From positions 520,826,618-520,890,617 of the forward strand of contig CM046882.1 of NCBI GenBank assembly GCA_025667525.1: a stretch of DNA of 64,000 nucleotides. The letters are read 5' to 3'. This stretch comes from Glebionis coronaria. Taxonomy: Eukaryota > Streptophyta > Magnoliopsida > Asterales > Asteraceae. Below, in pieces: positions 44,001 through 54,406 of this stretch. Within the stretch, counting starts at the first letter, position 1; each line of letters starts with the position of its first letter. The notes under the pieces were generated by a model that saw nothing but the letters and a program-made list of their open reading frames with translations, did no database searches and had not been told where the DNA came from. A program made the translations under genes and the position numbers.

Positions 44001-44380
44001 AACGAGTATGGAAACAACATCATCTTAACGGCGTTATGTGGAACATCTTTGAATTTGCTAGTAGCGGTGAGACGGTTGAAATTCCTAATGTGGTAATGCG
44101 GGTTGTCTTTCTCGTGACCTCTAAACTTGTTTGCTTGCAACATCGACATTAAACCCGTCTTAATCTCGAAATTCTCCGCAAGGATGGCGGGAATCACAAT
44201 GGCCTCTCCAAAACCCTCGGTGGGTGCTTGTAGCAACTCCATCATAGTACGATTAGCCATGACGACTTCTTGTTCTACAATAGGTTCAACAATTGGAGGT
44301 TCTTCAATAATCAACGATCCTTGATTTGCTTGCTTTTGAAGACGTTTACGAGCTCGTTTTGCTTGATTACGAGTGATCAT
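41054..44380 (-). CDS. A Gag-protease polyprotein with C-terminal extension, 1108 aa
   Basis: Intact ORF starting MITRNQAKRARKR. Order: basic N-terminus; Gag domain at about 95-230 (AKIWLEKEPPNSILTW, NKFFPPSKT, MLHECPHH); Ser-rich spacer; knuckle-like C-X2-C-X3-H-X4-C at 313-325; Gln/Asn-rich tract 340-405; coiled coil 420-505; Pro-rich 540-610; aspartic protease about 680-810 with the LADLGAS active site (Asp705) and ILGRSFLDT. Residues 811-1108 form an unassigned extension with PDGEVFFVDKRFENLPPP and two IFDPGI motifs. The protein should form particles and process itself. It ends without RT, unlike autonomous Athila polyproteins. The start is supported by alignment with B2. Confidence 0.9.
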   Translation of the reverse strand: MITRNQAKRARKRLQKQANQGSLIIEEPPIVEPIVEQEVVMANRTMMELLQAPTEGFGEAIVIPAILAENFEIKTGLMSMLQANKFRGHEKDNPHYHIRNFNRLTATSKFKDVPHNAVKMMLFPYSLDGPAKIWLEKEPPNSILTWADLVSKFVNKFFPPSKTTHLKNEISRFVQRNNESFSMAWERFKEMLHECPHHDFSELHQIDTFYNGLNDHERDYLNAAAGGNFLCKTTNEALQIIENRSKVYSPHNTPSVANMGSSSSSQSSRSINALHDEANEENRFFDRFANLMSHWKAQEASNSASVKAVAKSCLSCGGAHDLSECITADGNTSSAYVATGTYNQNGQGSRQNQAPPNQNVNNYRNNNQGNYQGNTRNYNKGNYQSGNGQISNQNQNRDFQNTTQGFQNAHTKNLQGEFLDYAKANDAKFDNMQREMISLRSELKNELKNELANELKTHANKMEGNVQRLQQNQQKMELGQHEIKQELLKADARQSKFEDRMAKMFEAIMCKPSSSGGLPSDTINNPRGELKVVATRSGKTFKEPISRPSTSKEKEIEKEPEVMVEKEHITIPRSTAQTTPTVEPIPIVEPEFPRPLPNDQPTPPLPYPSRRNKEKAQERNNYQFELFMKMFRDLHFNISFADALIMMPRFAANFKSMLNNKEKLQQSSSCSSVFLSRIPQKVGDPGKFLIPCAIQDIEECYALADLGASINLMPLEIFKSLSLPALTPSNMSIEMADHSTIMACGVAEDVFVKVGKFYYPVDFIVVDIPIDRKVPLILGRSFLDTSRALIDVHARKITLRFNEEELVINATQNSNLSHVYSIATLNHGDSTNVICKEFSPRVLGNVAKNNLPFPPPVEVMSVKPTKKKPSILESKNSSPHLEHSFLKSIDKLPVSTKDLSDDEYVGPDGEVFFVDKRFENLPPPKPKRFQNVRIFSVTNIVLETPNIFDIIKKGFHKESLKDNKGKDLKCDLIDFSTNLTPSSPRDLSATNPSTPFDDVLCGSSMGEAPYVPPSLSTEDEIFDPGISCKGKSRSSIDAINGKSFYLLGASLPRVAQKFVLPLVPPFYFSSLFFKLFEFMTRVEVALICFSNENENAIFDPGILHHLRT

Positions 44381-45110
44381 AAACTACACGAAGAATGGGA
44401 GGTGAGCAAAGAAGATTCTTTTTGGTTGTTTTGTGAATTTTCAATTTTTTTGTGTTTTTGATGATATTTAATTTTTTGGATTTTGGTGTATCTTCGTAGA
44501 CAACAATCTACAAAATCTCTCCTCGAATCAAACTCTTGATTAAAGAAGCCTCAAAGGAATGAAAACGATCACGTGGAGTGAACGCCTTCGAATGACTTTA
44601 GAACTTTGGTGAAAACCAAATTGTTCACGAGGGTTTAATCACAAAGAAAACCAAGCAAATATAGTATACGTATTAATACTTTGGGCGGCAAAACCCTCGA
44701 TTAGCCTTCAATCTTAAAATACTCACAAGCAAGCGGGGAAACGAGGCGGCGCGAAGCACTTAAGAGCCTTTTTCCTTAGGGTATATTTTATAATACCCGC
44801 CTTATACCCACCTTATAGTTTGTATTTTTCAAAATCGAGCTTCTCGAAAGTATTTATCTATTTTTGCCTTTTCTTTTTGTTTGAGATTCGAATACAATAA
44901 TTAGGAGATCAAATCCCAATTAAGGTTGTGTTTTCACACTTTTGGAGATATTGTATTTTGATTGTGATACTTAATACAATATATTAATAATATTTGTACA
45001 AGAAAAACCAAGAAAACCGATAATACGTGTTAAGGGAGTTCCACTTAACACAAATACTTATTATGGATAATATCAAAAACAAAAGCTTCCAAATTAAAAC
45101 ACGACACACC
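44381..45110 (-). other. A 5' leader
   Basis: Noncoding 0.73 kb between PBS and gag-pro. It has blocks in common with the B leader, for example GAATGAAAACGATCACGTGGAGTGAACGCC-like sequence near 44560 (plus strand) and GGGCGGCAAAACCCTCGATT near 44681. No ORF. Confidence 0.7.
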
Positions 45111-45128
45111 TCCCCGGCAGCGGCGCCA
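45111..45128 (-). other. Primer-binding site of A (tRNA-Asp type)
   Basis: The minus strand reads TGGCGCCGCTGCCGGGGA three bases inside the LTR. It matches the 3' end of plant tRNA-Asp except for one base, the primer generally used by Athila-lineage elements. Confidence 0.88.
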
Positions 45129-45131
45129 AAA

Positions 45132-46380
45132 TGATTGTAGGATAAAACACGACTCTTGTTTAGGAAAACAAAAGAACGTATATGAGCGGTAAGTATCGAG
45201 TGATGATTTTAGGAAAAATCAAACACTAATGACCCAATCACTTAAAAAGAGAGAAAGTTCGTTTCCCAAGGAGGTATATGTGTGTGTTTTAACTTGTATT
45301 TATTTGAGATTAATATTGAGAAAAATGGGGATGAAAAGATGAAAAGGCGGTTACGTTAAAATTAAACTACGACGAAAAAGATGTAAACGTAAAGTCGTGA
45401 AAAGACTACCATAATTAAAAATTTAACTAAAACCAAAAACAAAATAAATAAAAGATTAAAAAGAAGTCAATAATAATATAAATAAAGACAAAAATCCAAC
45501 AAAGATATTTTAAAACCTTTTATTAATTAAATATTTAATTTTAAATGTTAATTAAAGCCCTAAAATTAAATATAACTAATTCAAATGTCTAAAATATGAT
45601 TTTATTGAATAATTACTTAACTTATATTATTAGAAGACTAAAAAGTAATTTTATAAAAATTAAAAGCTATTAAAACTATTTTTAAAACTCTAAAAATGAT
45701 TTAAAATGATTAAAACCTAATTAAACTTAAAATAATTATAAAAATAAATCTAAAAGCTATAAAAATATTCTAAAAATGGAAATAGTCCTAATTAATGATA
45801 AAGAACCTAAGAAAAATGAAAAAGAAAGAAAAATAAAACTTTGATTTTTTTTATAATAAAATAATATTAAAATAATGCTAAAAATAAAAAGTTTCTAAAA
45901 TTAATTCTAAAAAATTTCTAAAATCTTAAAATATTCTAACTAAGAGAAAACACAAATTAAAGTTCCTAAACCCTTTTTAATAATTTTATAAAAATGTTTA
46001 AAGTTTATAAAAAACCTTAAAATAATATAAAATTAAAAATTAAAGTTTATAAAACCAAAACTAGATGTAAACCTCAAAATATTATTTTAAAAGCTAAAAA
46101 TTATTTTTCCTAAAAATTAAAAATCTTTTTTCTATTTTTTAATGATTTTATAAAAAACGTATAATAAATAAATTCTAGAAAATAATCTAATAAAAGGAAA
46201 AATATAAAAATTAGCTAGAAAAGTCACAAATCTAATAAAGGTCCTAGGAAAAATAAGCCAAACCGAATTTGCTTAACAAATAAGCTTAAAACAAACGAAT
46301 AAGCTACGACTTATATTAATAAGCTAGAAACCAAAACGTATTAAATAACTTTTGAAAACAAACCCTAACGTAAAAAGCTT
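45132..46380 (-). repeat. 5' LTR of A, first 1249 bp, cut by B
   Basis: Matches 35017-36265 without gaps and stops at AAAAAGCTT where B begins. AGCTT (46376-46380) is the expected left target duplication. Confidence 0.92.
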
Positions 46381-47577
46381 TGATAATTGTAAAATTACAC
46401 TTGTTTAGGAAAACAAGGCAATAATATAGGGTAAGCACGACGATTTAGGAAAACCGTGTGTAAATGACCCTTGAAAGTGAGTTCGTTCTCGAGGAGGCAC
46501 GTGTGTTGTGTAATGAATGATTGATTTATGTTTTTGATTATTAATAAGAAGAAAAGAAGAGAAAATGACGAAGACGAAAAAATTAGAAAAATAAGGCAAA
46601 AACACTACTAGAAAGTTACGACGTAAAACGTAAAAAGCACAAAATTTAAAATTTTACCCTAAAAATTCCTAAAAATCACTAAAAATCCACAATAATATTC
46701 TAAGAGTTTACAAAAAATCCAAACTTGCCAAAACCTTTTAATTAATTTAATAATGACTTTTTAATGCTAATTAAAGCCCTAAAAATCACTTTTAAATATT
46801 AAAAAGCCCTAAACAAGATTTTATAGTTTGTAAACCTCAAAAATGACCTAATTAAGCTAAAAACTATTTTTAAAAATTTTAAAACCAAATTAAACTATTT
46901 TTAAACTCCTAAAAACTATTAAAAACTATTAAATCTTAAATTAATTCTAAAAATTAATTGAAAGGCCTAAAAGTTAAATGGAAAGAGTCCTAATTAATGA
47001 TAAAGAACCTAGGAAAAATGAAAAAGAAATAAAAATAAAACTTTGAATTTTAATGAATAAAATAATATTAAAATATTCCAAAAAATGAAAAGTTCTCAAA
47101 TAAATTCTAAAAAATTCTCAAAAATCCTAAATAATCTAACTAAGAAGAAAATGCAAATTAAAGTCCCTAAAACCTTTTAGTTAATTTTATATTAATTTTT
47201 AAAGTTGTCTAAAAACCCTAAAATTAAATAAAATTAAAAATTAACGTTTTTGAAAACTTTTTTATATGTAAACCTCAAAAATACAAATAAAAACCTAAAA
47301 ACAATTTTTTTGTATTCTTTTATTACTGTTTAATATTTTTAATTGACTTTCTAAATTTAAAATTAAAAATAATCCTAGAAATTAATTAAATAATGTGAAA
47401 AATAAAACTTTTAGACAGAAAAATCTAAAAACCTAGTCAAAACCTAGGAAAAATGGAAAAAGTCCAAAAAGCTTAATAAATAAGCTGAAAATGAGCAAAA
47501 AAGCTACGGCTTATTAAACTAAGCTCAAATGAAAACGTACTTAAATACAATTCCAAACCAATCCTATCAGTCAAAGT

Positions 47578-47653
47578 CCCTAGGGCGCAGATGGTTAGCA
47601 CGTTGGTTTGTGAGAGGAGTGGCGCAGGTTCGAGTCCTGGCCACGTCCTTTTT
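47578..47653 (+). ncRNA. Antisense tRNA-like Pol III unit, B LTR copy 1
   Basis: A-box-like GGCGCAGATGG with GTTAGCACG, perfect B box GGTTCGAGTCC (47627-47637), CCTGGCCACGTCC, then TTTTT (47649-47653). The 3' half is the same as in E; the centre differs. Antisense to B. Confidence 0.55.
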
Positions 47654-49034
47654 GATGTTTATATATTTTTTTTTAATTTTAAAAACTTGATTCCAATACT
47701 TAATTACTTACTAAAACACAAACAAAATACAATTTAGACCAAGATTAAGCTAAAATCAATGAAAAACGTGACCAGGTCTGGGTTAGTTTCTGAAGAACAA
47801 GTGACTTTGGTCACTTGTTAAGAGTATGACCAAGAGGGCTTGGCTGCTTTGTTTGTGGATGTTTTTTGGAACAAAAGGGCACCCCTACACTCTTTCTGAG
47901 TGTAGGGAGTCAAGCAAGTACAAAAACACACACCTAGCACACAAATACTCACAAAAACAAGCACACCATGGTATTTCAAGTTACTGATGTAAATTGCTAG
48001 GTCTGGGGACTTCCTTAGCTTCTTACTTGCACACTTATGACTTCCCAAGCCAAAAAATTTGCACACAGGCTCACAAACAGATGCACAAACAAACTCAAGC
48101 TCTAAATTACTCTAACTCCTAACAGATTACAAAAGTTTTGAGCAAATTATGAGCAGAAAACTTGGTGATGCAGTTTTGAGTTATACTTTTTCAATTAAAA
48201 CACACTTGCTTGCTTCAAATCAAACTCACACTTATCTATGACTGATACAAAACTTAACACAACCCTATTCAATAATTCTAACAAGTTTTTAAATCATAAT
48301 TCAAGATTTTAAACCTGCTAAATCATGAATCCAAACACCCCTTTAAGTTCTGTTTTCAAAAATTCTCAAACAAAAACACTTTAAAACTTAATCAAACTAG
48401 TTCATTTAGCATCTAGCATGCACATAACATCAAATGAACTTCATTCAAGCACATATAAACACATTTCATCCAAAATTCACCAAAATCACCACTTTCTGAA
48501 ATTTTAAAAGGGAAAAATATTTTTTTACCTAAGAACCTTACATCCAAGGTCCTTTGTGGTTGCAATACCACCTCCTTACCAACTGGGGTTGGTGCTGAAC
48601 TAAATCAACAAATAATCAATCCTGCAAAAGAAAAATCAAAGAGAAAAACAAGAAAATACCCAATAATCTGTTTTCACTTTTTTTTTTCTTTCTTAAAAAC
48701 CTTACACAAACCTTCAATCCTTTCAAACACGTTTTAAAACACCCTAACTTCAAAAATTTACAATCCCTCAGTCCACTTTCACTTTCCAAGAGATTGGATT
48801 TTTGAAAGTTCAAACACTTTTTCAAAACCTTTTTGATACTTAAACCTCAAACAAATCTTTCACACTTTTTAAATTGGAACTCAGAACTTAGCATAAACAC
48901 AACACACAAACTTTTTAAAAACATAAAAGGAATTACTCTTTATATCAAAAATACCAAACTTTATTTCTTAAAAAAGGAATTACAAGTGATTAGCTAAAAT
49001 TCTGGAACAAGAGGGGTATGAACAGGCTCATCCC

Positions 49035-49043
49035 CTATTTATA
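49035..49043 (-). promoter_or_regulatory. TATA box of B LTR copy 1
   Basis: The minus strand reads TATAAATAG followed by GGG. The same box is at 57057-57065 in LTR copy 2. Confidence 0.65.
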
Positions 49044-50135
49044 CAATAAGTAGAACATACTAGAATGCTTAAAACCCTAGTTCTGAAATGCCTAAAAGGC
49101 CCTTGAGTCCTTGACTGAAATTTAGTCAAATTCGTGCCATGTGATGATCCAGCTGGTGTTGGTGACATTTGAATGAATCTTGGACGTCTATTTGATCTTA
49201 GGGACCAAGGGGAGTATCTGGATGGTTGGTTTGGTCGGGCATTGGGTTTGGGTGAGTGAGACGTGAGCAGGGGAGGGGTCCACCTTCACATGGGGTTGTC
49301 CAGGGTCACGGTTTGGGTGTGGGATGTGATGAGGGTGTGTTAAATTTGTTATCTGGAAGGTTTGAACAAAAAACCCTTTGGTTTGAACTCAATTGGACCT
49401 GGTGATAATTAGGGTTTAAGTGGGATTAGAATGGGGTTTAATCTATTTTGGGTAAAAGGATTTTTAAATAAAGTGTTTGGGAGGGAAATTAAATGGGGTA
49501 AGTGGGGTTGACTTCTTTGACCACGTTTTATTAAATAAAACTGGGTTGGGTAATGGGTAATGGACTGGGTAGGGTCGGTTTGTGGGTGGGTGGTGGGTAA
49601 ATGGGTGGGTAGGGCTGAGGTGTCACGTTGTGGTTGGTTGGGTTTGATTGGGTAAATGGCAGATTTGGTCCCCAAGGTCTCCATTTTCTTCTACTTTGTA
49701 ATAAAACCCCAACAGCGCCTAGTTTTGCCTTGTCAACTTTTGACAACTTGTCAAAAGTGGCACAAACTCTTCCAAAAACTTTTCCAAGGGGTATTTAATG
49801 TATATTCATGATTTTTCAAGGACTGATCTTGTACAATCTTCAAACATTAAGGATCACACTTGTACATTTGAAGTTTTGAGGGTCAAATGTGACAAGTTAT
49901 TCAAAGATGAGGGACTAATCTTGACAATCTTCAATTCTTCAAGGGTCTTTTTGCAAAATTCCAAACTTGGGCCCGGTTCATTGTGCGACTTCGTTTCCCG
50001 TGTTAGTTTTTGAATGATTCTTGTGATCTTTTGCCAATTCCTCAATATCCGTACCTAAAAATACACAAGTAACAAACACGAGCATATATTTGGTCCATTT
50101 TATGATATTTTATGCAATTTAAGGCCGATTTGGAC

Positions 50136-50165
50136 GATGAGACCATGTATAAAAGCAGTCTCATC
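50136..50165 (-). other. Inverted repeat across PPT/LTR junction, B unit 1
   Basis: GATGAGAC (50136-50143) and GTCTCATC (50158-50165) with a 14-nt loop, as in E. The PPT (TTTAGTATGGGGGAGTGA on the minus strand) occupies 50164-50181. Confidence 0.8.
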
Positions 50166-50181
50166 ACTCCCCCATACTAAA

Positions 50182-52074
50182 CCATTGCCGTGCCCTCACA
50201 CAATGCTAGAATAAAGTATCAAAGCATCTCCAAAATTTAATTTTATTCACTTTTATTGAAATGATAAACTAGCTACACTACACTATTGCTACTACTTGTG
50301 TTTTAGACATAATGTATGATTTTCATCGCAAAATGGGACGTTTAGGTTCATAGAATAAGAACACGTGAATGCTTCGTTAGAAATAATTTCGTCGTCCTCG
50401 ATTTTCACCTTAATTCCATGCCAGGCGTGCAACGAGATCATTGTCATTATAAGTTAGTAATGCTAACACTTCTCATATGCCCTAATCACGTACTTATTCC
50501 CCCATTATTCCTAAGTTGTATCTCTTATATTTTATTATGTCTTAATGATCACGAGGATGCATCATTGACTTATGCGATAATAGAGATTTAGGTCTAAAAA
50601 TAGAGTCCTAACGGTGTAACCAAGACCATCAAATCAATAACCCCTCCTAATAGACAACGATGTCAAAAAATTAAGTTGACAAGAAGAATCGATAAACACG
50701 GTTTTATAACGGTTTTGAACATGAGACTTATTACCAAGACTTTTATACGCCCCCTAACGGAAGGACCTTATTATCTTTGGTTTACCTCCATCTTTTATTC
50801 AACTTCGCCATGAAGCTTTTATTATGACTTCGGTCTTGCCTTGCCTTTTATTATCCGCCTCATCGGTGGTTTTATTAGCCAAAGACGTATATCCTCACGC
50901 TAAAGCGAATTTTGGATCTTTAAAGCTTCGAAGATTAAGGCTTGATTCACTTTCAATTTTGCATAGATTTTAGGCCTTGTGGGGCTTCAAATTGTTTGCT
51001 TGATTTAGGTGAGCACTTGAAATCTTATTATTGGGTGAAGCTTTCGATTATTAGGGTGCCAATACTTCAAAACCGTGACGCTGGCGATACCTTAATGTCT
51101 TCCCAATTTAATTACACGGAAGCTACTAGAAAAGACTAGAAATCCAACAATCAAAACTAAACCGCTAAATCAATATTTATTAAGCAAAAAATATTTACAT
51201 GCGAAGGGAGAATAAGCAAACAACGAGAACACATGAGTTTTTGAAAGAATACGAGTACTCTACGTTTAGCATAGTAACTTATAATTAACTCTATCATTTC
51301 TCGTCCTCATTTAAGAGACTTAGCCTAATGTGTAGTTAAGGAATCAAAGCTAAGTGCTCAACACGCACGGTCAAGTCAAAAATTAATCTTATTCTCGCCA
51401 TCGGAAAATCTACATTCGTGTCTTTAAACACTTATAAAACATGAGAAAAATTTTAAAATTTGGCCATTTTTAGCCTTATTTTGCAAGAAAACGATAAACA
51501 AAACGATAAACTTTGGAAAGCGTGAAGGTTTGGCAAGGCAAGTATCTATTCACCCCCCATACTAAAGTTAAACATTGTCCTCAATGTTTCGAGTCTAGGG
51601 GTGCAAACACCCCCATACTAGAGACGTAGTCGAATGTCTAATCTAGCATGGAAAGGGTGTAACCATTAAGTAATAGCCTTTTATGAAGTGTGCTATAAAC
51701 CTAAGGTTAGAACATAAAAGGATATATCATATGTGGATATTGGGAATGGCCTCCCAAGCAAACGATCGAGTGTTCCCATGAAACGAACACGAGAGGTTCC
51801 AATCGTGAAGATCATGATCTAAAAACCACAATTCACAAACAACCACGGAACAAAGGTTGGAAGGGCACAAATCCCCTCACATTACACTAATTAGAAAGCA
51901 ATAATATGTACATGGATAAGCATGGGTCTCCCCCACGAGGCACCTTGTTTTTTATAACCGAGTCAAAAGCTCGACTCGAATCCCCATAAATGTGATCATT
52001 AGGGATAATCATGGTGTGGTCAATTTTTGGTGGGGCTTACATGATAAACAAGGCCCAAAAGCACGTGGAGTACT
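50182..52074 (-). other. B unit 1 3' noncoding region (no pol)
   Basis: Same content as E 8329-10227 in reverse: no pol frame, and AATAAAA-spaced short inverted segments at about 50690-50880. A 65-codon antisense frame (50942-51139) recurs in E and unit 2. Confidence 0.75.
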
Positions 52075-53659
52075 TTAAAAATCCGATAAACGTATACCGG
52101 GGTCAAAGATAGCGTCCTCGTTTTCGGATGAAAGACGAGACAACACAACTCCAACACAAATCCCAATGGGATAGAAGAAAATAGGAGAGAAGAAATAGAA
52201 GGGTGGGACAATGGGTAAGGCAAAACATTGAGCTACTCGAGGTAGACTCGCACCAATCAAATGAAAAGATTTTCCATTTATTGCATCGGTGGAAGACCGA
52301 GATTTCCCTATAAAAGCAATTCCAGGATCAAATATCTCGTCCTCGGTGGAGAAAGGGGAGGGAACATATGGGGCTTCCCCCACACTAAGTCCACACAAAG
52401 CATCGTCAAAAGGAGAAGACGAGCTTGTAGTACTCAATAAACGCGGTGATGACGGAGTTAGAATTGTAGAAAAATCTTTTAAATTAAATTCAAAATCTTT
52501 TCCTTTTTCATCTTTAACACTCTCCTTGTGAAAACCCGATTTAATTATGTCAAAAATATTTGGTGTATCTAAAACAATGTTAGTCACACTAAAAATTCTC
52601 ACATTTTGAAAACGTTTTGGTTTAGGTGGTGGCAAGTTTTCAAATCTTTTGTCAACAAAGAAAACCTCCCCATCGGGATCAATGTATTCATCATCCGAAG
52701 ATTCACTCGAGATTGGTATCAAAGGCTTAACACTCTTAACCTCCATCGGCGGAGGGGACGGAACTTCATTTTTCTCAACTCCTAAAACTCTATTGGAAAT
52801 TCTTTTGCAAATGCTTTTGGTGGAATTGACATTGTACAAAGATGTGATCGAATAAACATGAGAAAGAGTGGAGTTTTGGGTTGCATTAATGACGAGTTCT
52901 TCCTCATTGAAACGAAGAGTGATTTTTCTTGCATGCACATCGATAAGTGCTCTCGAGGTATCCAAAAAAGATCGACCTAAAATTAACGGAACTTTAGGAT
53001 CGATGGGAATATCAACAACAATGATCGTTAAGTCCATTGTAAAACGTGTCGATTTGGTGCAAATCGGAAAAACCGTGATGAGGACATTCATGCAACATCT
53101 CCTTAAACCTATTCCAAGCCGTAGAAAAACTTTCATTTGATTCTTGTGAAAATTTAGAAATTTCATTCTTCAAATGCGTAGTCTTAGAGGGCGGAAAAAA
53201 TTGGTTCACGAACTTCGAAACGAGATCCTTCCACGTCAATATAGAATTGGGTGGCTCTTTCTCTAACCAAATTTTAGCGGGCCCCGCTAAGGAATACGGA
53301 AAAAGCATCATCTTAATCGAGTCATTCGAGACATCCTTGAATTTGCACGTGGCGGTAAGACGATTAAATTGGCGGATATGGTTGTGGGGATTGTCCTTCT
53401 CATCACCACGAAATTTGTTGTTTTGGATCATCGACAACAAACCCGTTTTCACCTCAAAATTCTCCGCAAGGATTGCGGGAATCACAATAGCTTCTCCATA
53501 ACCCTCGGTGGGTACTTGAAGTAACTCCATCATAGTTCGATTCGCCATGGTTGGTTCTTTTCGTACAATGGGTTCGTCAATAGGAGACTCCTCACTAGAA
53601 AGAGTGAGTGATTTGTTTCTTCGTTTACGAGCACGTCTAGCTTGATTACGAGTGAGCAT
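52075..53659 (-). pseudogene. B unit 1 gag-pro with 1646-bp internal deletion
   Basis: The N-terminal Gag domain is present down to the motif DTFYNGLNDH. The sequence then jumps into the late protease (IVVDIPIDPKV) at 53021-53024. Compared with unit 2, 1646 bp are missing between two copies of ATGA (61043-61046 and 62689-62692), leaving one ATGA. The loss is not a multiple of three, so the downstream 300-residue part is out of frame. The zinc-knuckle-like motif, coiled coil and protease active site are lost. The unit could not supply its own Gag-protease. Confidence 0.9.
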
Positions 53660-54385
53660 AAACGTCACGTACAACGTGGAGACGAGCAAAGAAGATTCTT
53701 TTTGGTATTTTGTGTTTTTTCAATTTTTTTGTGGTTTTTGATTGTATTAACTTTTTGGAAATTGGTGAATGTATTAAGTAGACAATGAGTCCACAAATCT
53801 CCTCACTAATCAAATCTCTTGATTAAAAAGGCCTCAAGGAATGAAAACGATCACGTGGAGTGAACGCCTTCGATGACTTTAGAACGATGGTGGAACACCA
53901 AATCGTTCAAGAGGGTTTAATCAAATGGAAACCAAGAAAATATATAAGATATGTAATAATACTTTGGGCGGCAAAACCCTCGATTCACTCTCAAAATCAA
54001 ATACGCACAAGCAAGCGGAGGAAGCGAGGCGGCGCTAAGCACTTAAGAGCCTTTTTCCTTTAGGTTGTGAAATACAACCGCCTTATACCCACCTTATAGT
54101 TTGTATTATCAAGATTAAGCTTCACGAAAGTATTTATCTATTTTTGCCTTTTTCTTTGGTTTGAGATTCGAATACAATGATCGAGTGATGAAATCCCGAA
54201 TCAAGGTTGTGATTGCTCACGTATTTGGAGTACTTGTGTATTTATTGTTCTACGTATACAATATAGTAATAGTATTCACACAAAAACCGAAAAAACGATA
54301 ATACGTATTAATAGAGTGCTATTAATACAATTATATTTATGGCTAATATAGAAAACAACAATTTTCAATCAAAACACAACACGCC
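53660..54385 (-). other. B unit 1 5' leader
   Basis: Noncoding leader between PBS and gag-pro, nearly identical to 63328-64000. Confidence 0.7.
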
Positions 54386-54403
54386 TCCCCGGCAGCGGCG
54401 CCA
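54386..54403 (-). other. Primer-binding site of B unit 1 (tRNA-Asp type)
   Basis: The minus strand reads TGGCGCCGCTGCCGGGGA, three bases inside LTR copy 2. Confidence 0.88.
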
Positions 54404-54406
54404 TTT

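Larger units (their letters stand above)
35017..46380 (-). mobile_element. Athila-lineage element A (gag-pro only), 5' LTR cut by B
   Basis: Minus-strand element with a complete 3786-bp 3' LTR (35017-38802), PPT, noncoding region, intact gag-pro (41054-44380), leader, PBS and the first 1249 bp of the 5' LTR (45132-46380), which B interrupts. Over these 1249 bp I count four base differences from the 3' LTR and no indels, so the insertion is recent. RT, RNase H and integrase are absent from the space between gag-pro and the PPT. Confidence 0.92.
46381..50163 (-). repeat. B LTR copy 1 (3783 bp)
   Basis: Plus-strand ends are TGATAATTGT and GCAGTCTCA, followed by the PPT complement. It contains small open frames on both strands repeated in copy 2; these follow from the duplication and are not genes. 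Confidence 0.92.

Noticed and set aside
47818..48066. 82-codon cysteine-rich frame repeated at 55841-56089
   Set aside because: Located in AT-rich LTR sequence with no family resemblance; repetition follows from the LTR copy.
49409..49746. Proline/threonine-rich frames repeated at 57431-57768
   Set aside because: They lie in the B LTR, overlap each other in different frames, and recur only because the LTR is duplicated.
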